From NCBI GenBank assembly GCA_964397305.1, contig CAYNIP010000022.1, positions 6,626 through 70,625 of the forward strand: a stretch of DNA of 64,000 bases, read 5' to 3'. This DNA is from JAAUTY01 sp964397305. GTDB lineage: Bacteria > Cyanobacteriota > Cyanobacteriia > Cyanobacteriales > Spirulinaceae. This document shows positions 62,163 through 64,000 of this stretch, one piece after another (position 1 is the first letter of the stretch; the number at the start of each line of letters is the position of its first letter). The notes below the pieces were generated by a model. It worked only from the letters and a program-made list of their open reading frames with translations. It was not told the DNA's origin and made no database searches. The translations under genes and the position numbers were made by a program.

Positions 62163-63011
62163 CTAGGGAGCACCGCTGCCGAGGTCATGCCCGGGCGGGG
62201 GCGGCACGGGATTATGGAGGGAGGGGGCCGACTCCTGGCGGTTCATAATTAGGTGGCTCATGGCCTCGGTCATTGCTTTCGGGTCCATGAAGATGATCTT
62301 AGAATTGGAGCTACCCCCTAACTTTTCATTGGCTTCCACGTAGCGCTGTGTGACCAGAAAATTCAGCACCTCTTGGGCATTGTTCTGCGTTTTCAGGGCC
62401 TCCGAGAGCATCTCAATGGAGCGCACGGTCCCCTCGGTTTCGAGCAGCGTCGCCCGGCGCTTGCTCTCCGCTGCTCGCTCAAGCTCCAGGGATTCCATCA
62501 CTGTTTTAGCGGGGGCAATTTCTCGCACCTCAACCCGCGTCACCTTCACCCCCCAATTGGCGGTAGCTTCATCGAGTTGCTCGAGCAAGGCCTGATTGAT
62601 GCGATCGCGAGACGAGTAAGTTTCCTCCAAAACTAGCCGCCCGATGGCTGAGCGCAGCGTTGTGACGACCAAGTTTTCAATCGCCGATTTAATATCTTCC
62701 ACAACATAAAAGGTCTTCTCCAGATCGATGATCTGCCAGTAGACCACAGCATCAATTTTTAGCGACACATTATCGGTCGTAATGGCGCTTTGGGGCTCAA
62801 TTCCCAGCACCTTTTCCCGCATCGTTTCTTCCACAACGATGGAATCTAGTAGCGGCACCACAAAGTTCAAGCCCGGCTCCAGCTTTTTGTGATACCGCCC
62901 TAGGCGCTCGACCAGGGCTTCGTTTCCTTCATTGATGATCTTGAGGGAGGCAAACGCATAACCAATGCTGCCCAGGGCAAGGGTAATAATGGCGTAGAAT
63001 AGGGCATCCAT
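62163..63011 (-). CDS. SPFH/stomatin-type membrane protein
   Basis: A 282-residue protein with an N-terminal membrane helix (LFYAIITLALGSIGYAFASL) and an SPFH/band-7 domain: IINEGNEALVERLGRYHKKL, VLGIEPQSAITTDNVSLKID and LRSAIGRLVLEETYSSRDRI. It resembles cyanobacterial Slr1128-type stomatin and paraslipins, which form oligomers at the membrane. The C-terminal Pro-rich tail is unremarkable. It has no nearby NfeD partner. Confidence 0.9.
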   Translation of the reverse strand: MDALFYAIITLALGSIGYAFASLKIINEGNEALVERLGRYHKKLEPGLNFVVPLLDSIVVEETMREKVLGIEPQSAITTDNVSLKIDAVVYWQIIDLEKTFYVVEDIKSAIENLVVTTLRSAIGRLVLEETYSSRDRINQALLEQLDEATANWGVKVTRVEVREIAPAKTVMESLELERAAESKRRATLLETEGTVRSIEMLSEALKTQNNAQEVLNFLVTQRYVEANEKLGGSSNSKIIFMDPKAMTEAMSHLIMNRQESAPSLHNPVPPPPGHDLGSGAP

Positions 63012-63190
63012 AGCATAACCTCAACCGAGCGCAGCCAGCGCCCCTCAGGGCAAAATCGGTAAAGGGGAGCCAGAAATATAATCTTCTGTGCTAATCTTCC
63101 TAGCATTAGCGCCCTTGTTCACTTCCTTCGGTTGTAGCACAGTGCGGCGCGATCGCCCCGCAGGGATGCACCCTTCCCGCTTCAGACCCC

Positions 63191-63649
63191 ATGCCCGCTC
63201 GCCAGGTTTTTGAAAACACCATCCACATCAACGCCAGCGCCACAGTCGTGGAGCGCTGCTGCACGGACCTGAGCTTAATGCAGCGCTGGCTGCACCCAGC
63301 CCTACGCTGTGAGCCCGTAGGGGAATGGAGTGCGGCGGCCGGCAGCCGCAGCCGCTTCACGATTCAGATCCCGCTCCTGCGACCGACCCTGGATAATGTG
63401 GTGAGTGAGCGAGAACCCGGGCTGATCGTCTGGGAGTTTCAGGGCTTTTTCCAGGGGCGCGATCGCTGGGAGTGCCAGCCCAGTGATCAGGGAACGATCT
63501 TGCTCAACCGCTTTGAGTTTGAGATCCCCAATCCTCTCGTGCGCTGGGGCTTCGAGCAATTGGCCGCCCCCTGGACGCGCCAGGACATGAAGGCCCAACT
63601 CCGACGCCTCAAACGAGTCGCGGAGGAGCTTCAGCAACTCCAACCGTGA
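63191..63649 (+). CDS. SRPBCC (START-like) family protein
   Basis: A 152-residue protein with the helix-grip fold of ligand-binding SRPBCC proteins. Segments FENTIHINASATVVERCCTD, GSRSRFTIQIP and RWGFEQLAAPWTRQDMKAQL match. It has no catalytic residues that can be named. It may bind a hydrophobic ligand, perhaps a polyketide or lipid; function unknown. The two ATG choices nearby do not change the fold. Confidence 0.78.
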   Translation: MPARQVFENTIHINASATVVERCCTDLSLMQRWLHPALRCEPVGEWSAAAGSRSRFTIQIPLLRPTLDNVVSEREPGLIVWEFQGFFQGRDRWECQPSDQGTILLNRFEFEIPNPLVRWGFEQLAAPWTRQDMKAQLRRLKRVAEELQQLQP

Positions 63650-63659
63650 GGCCGAGGGG

Positions 63660-64000
63660 CGCGTTGCAGCCCAACCTCAAGCTGGCAACCAAAGCTGGGA
63701 GCAGGGGAGCTAAGCGTTACGGGGCCCTCATCCCCCGGCCCCTGCTCCCAAGCTGGGAGCAGGGGAGTTAGAAGCCCCTCTCCCAATTTGGGAGAGGGAT
63801 TGGGGTGAGGGCTGAGCCAAGGAGTACCAACATCCCGCGCAAAATTTCGTTCACCCCCTAAGCCCAGGGTGGACGAAAAAAAGCGCGGCTCCTGAATTTT
63901 GAGTGATTGTTCAAGGAGCAGAGGGTCGTCCTCTTCAGCGTTACCGGGCCCTCATCCCCCGGCCCCTGCTCCCAAGCTGGGAGCAGGGGAGTTAGAAGCC
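63660..64000. repeat. composite interspersed repeat, right end
   Basis: Dense palindromes: GCTGGGAGCAGGGG, CTGCTCCCAAGCTGGGAGCA and CCTCTCCCAATTTGGGAGAG. A 61-base segment occurs twice, from 63716 and 63940, with one visible difference and a period of 224 bases. The tail with AGGAGTACCAACATCCCGC equals that at 80-98. AAAAAGCGCGGCTCCTGAA at about 63878 equals the inverse of 40658-40692. The window ends inside this element. Confidence 0.8.

Overview
The window is a GC-rich stretch of a cyanobacterial chromosome. The evidence is psbH and psbN (photosystem II), a High-Light-Inducible-type protein, CP12, PcyA (phycocyanobilin synthesis), ferredoxin-type glutamate synthase, a helical carotenoid protein with its CTDH partner, a CPP1-like protein, and the very frequent octamer GCGATCGC (HIP1). 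No species can be named from the sequence alone. No rRNA, CRISPR array, prophage or transposase gene was seen; one tRNA (Ser, UGA anticodon) is present. Many long antisense ORFs are GC-driven shadows and were left out.

Layout. 0-7 kb: a repeat element, glyS, a small light-harvesting-like protein, a FIST sensor, cp12 and an orphan DNA-phosphorothioation-associated methyltransferase with a duplicated flanking domain. 7-20 kb is an accessory island. Two almost identical Uma2 genes in the same orientation bracket a divergent pair: a 1.45-kresidue two-partner-secretion adhesin (TpsA) and an 1168-residue protein carrying both a subtilisin domain and an M23 peptidoglycan endopeptidase domain. Next come a mobile MITE-like element with a target-site duplication, a tandem pair of another Uma2 gene, and a tandem pair of retropepsin-like aspartic proteases. 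20-28 kb: a phosphodiester glycosidase, Fd-GOGAT, an orphan CARF-domain protein and tRNA-Ser. 28-44 kb is mostly housekeeping and photosynthesis: a methylglyoxal-synthase/lipid-kinase fusion, a pilin-like protein, TatA, PcyA, an ABC-F ATPase, a HAD phosphatase, QueG, HCP and CTDH, an OmpA-like protein, a beta-propeller-like protein, CimA, a 2Fe-2S ferredoxin, and divergent psbN/psbH. 44-64 kb: a second TatA, an OmpR-type response regulator, CPP1-like, HAD and SDR enzymes, a CPBP protease, gamma-glutamyltransferase, a TPR/STAS/RsbU/RsbW partner-switching module, a P-type ATPase, a response-regulator-kinase, the TpsB porin, an SPFH protein and an SRPBCC protein.

How genes work together. TpsB (60.0-62.2 kb) is a plausible exporter for TpsA (8.2-12.6 kb), although they lie about 47 kb apart. 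HCP and CTDH are the two halves of an orange-carotenoid-protein system encoded as neighbours. STAS, RsbU and RsbW form a full anti-sigma-antagonist switch. Interspersed palindromic repeats recur at both window ends and at about 8, 17, 20, 26 and 40 kb. They appear to have moved and recombined recently: one of them is absent from the matching position of a paralogous copy, which gives a natural empty site.
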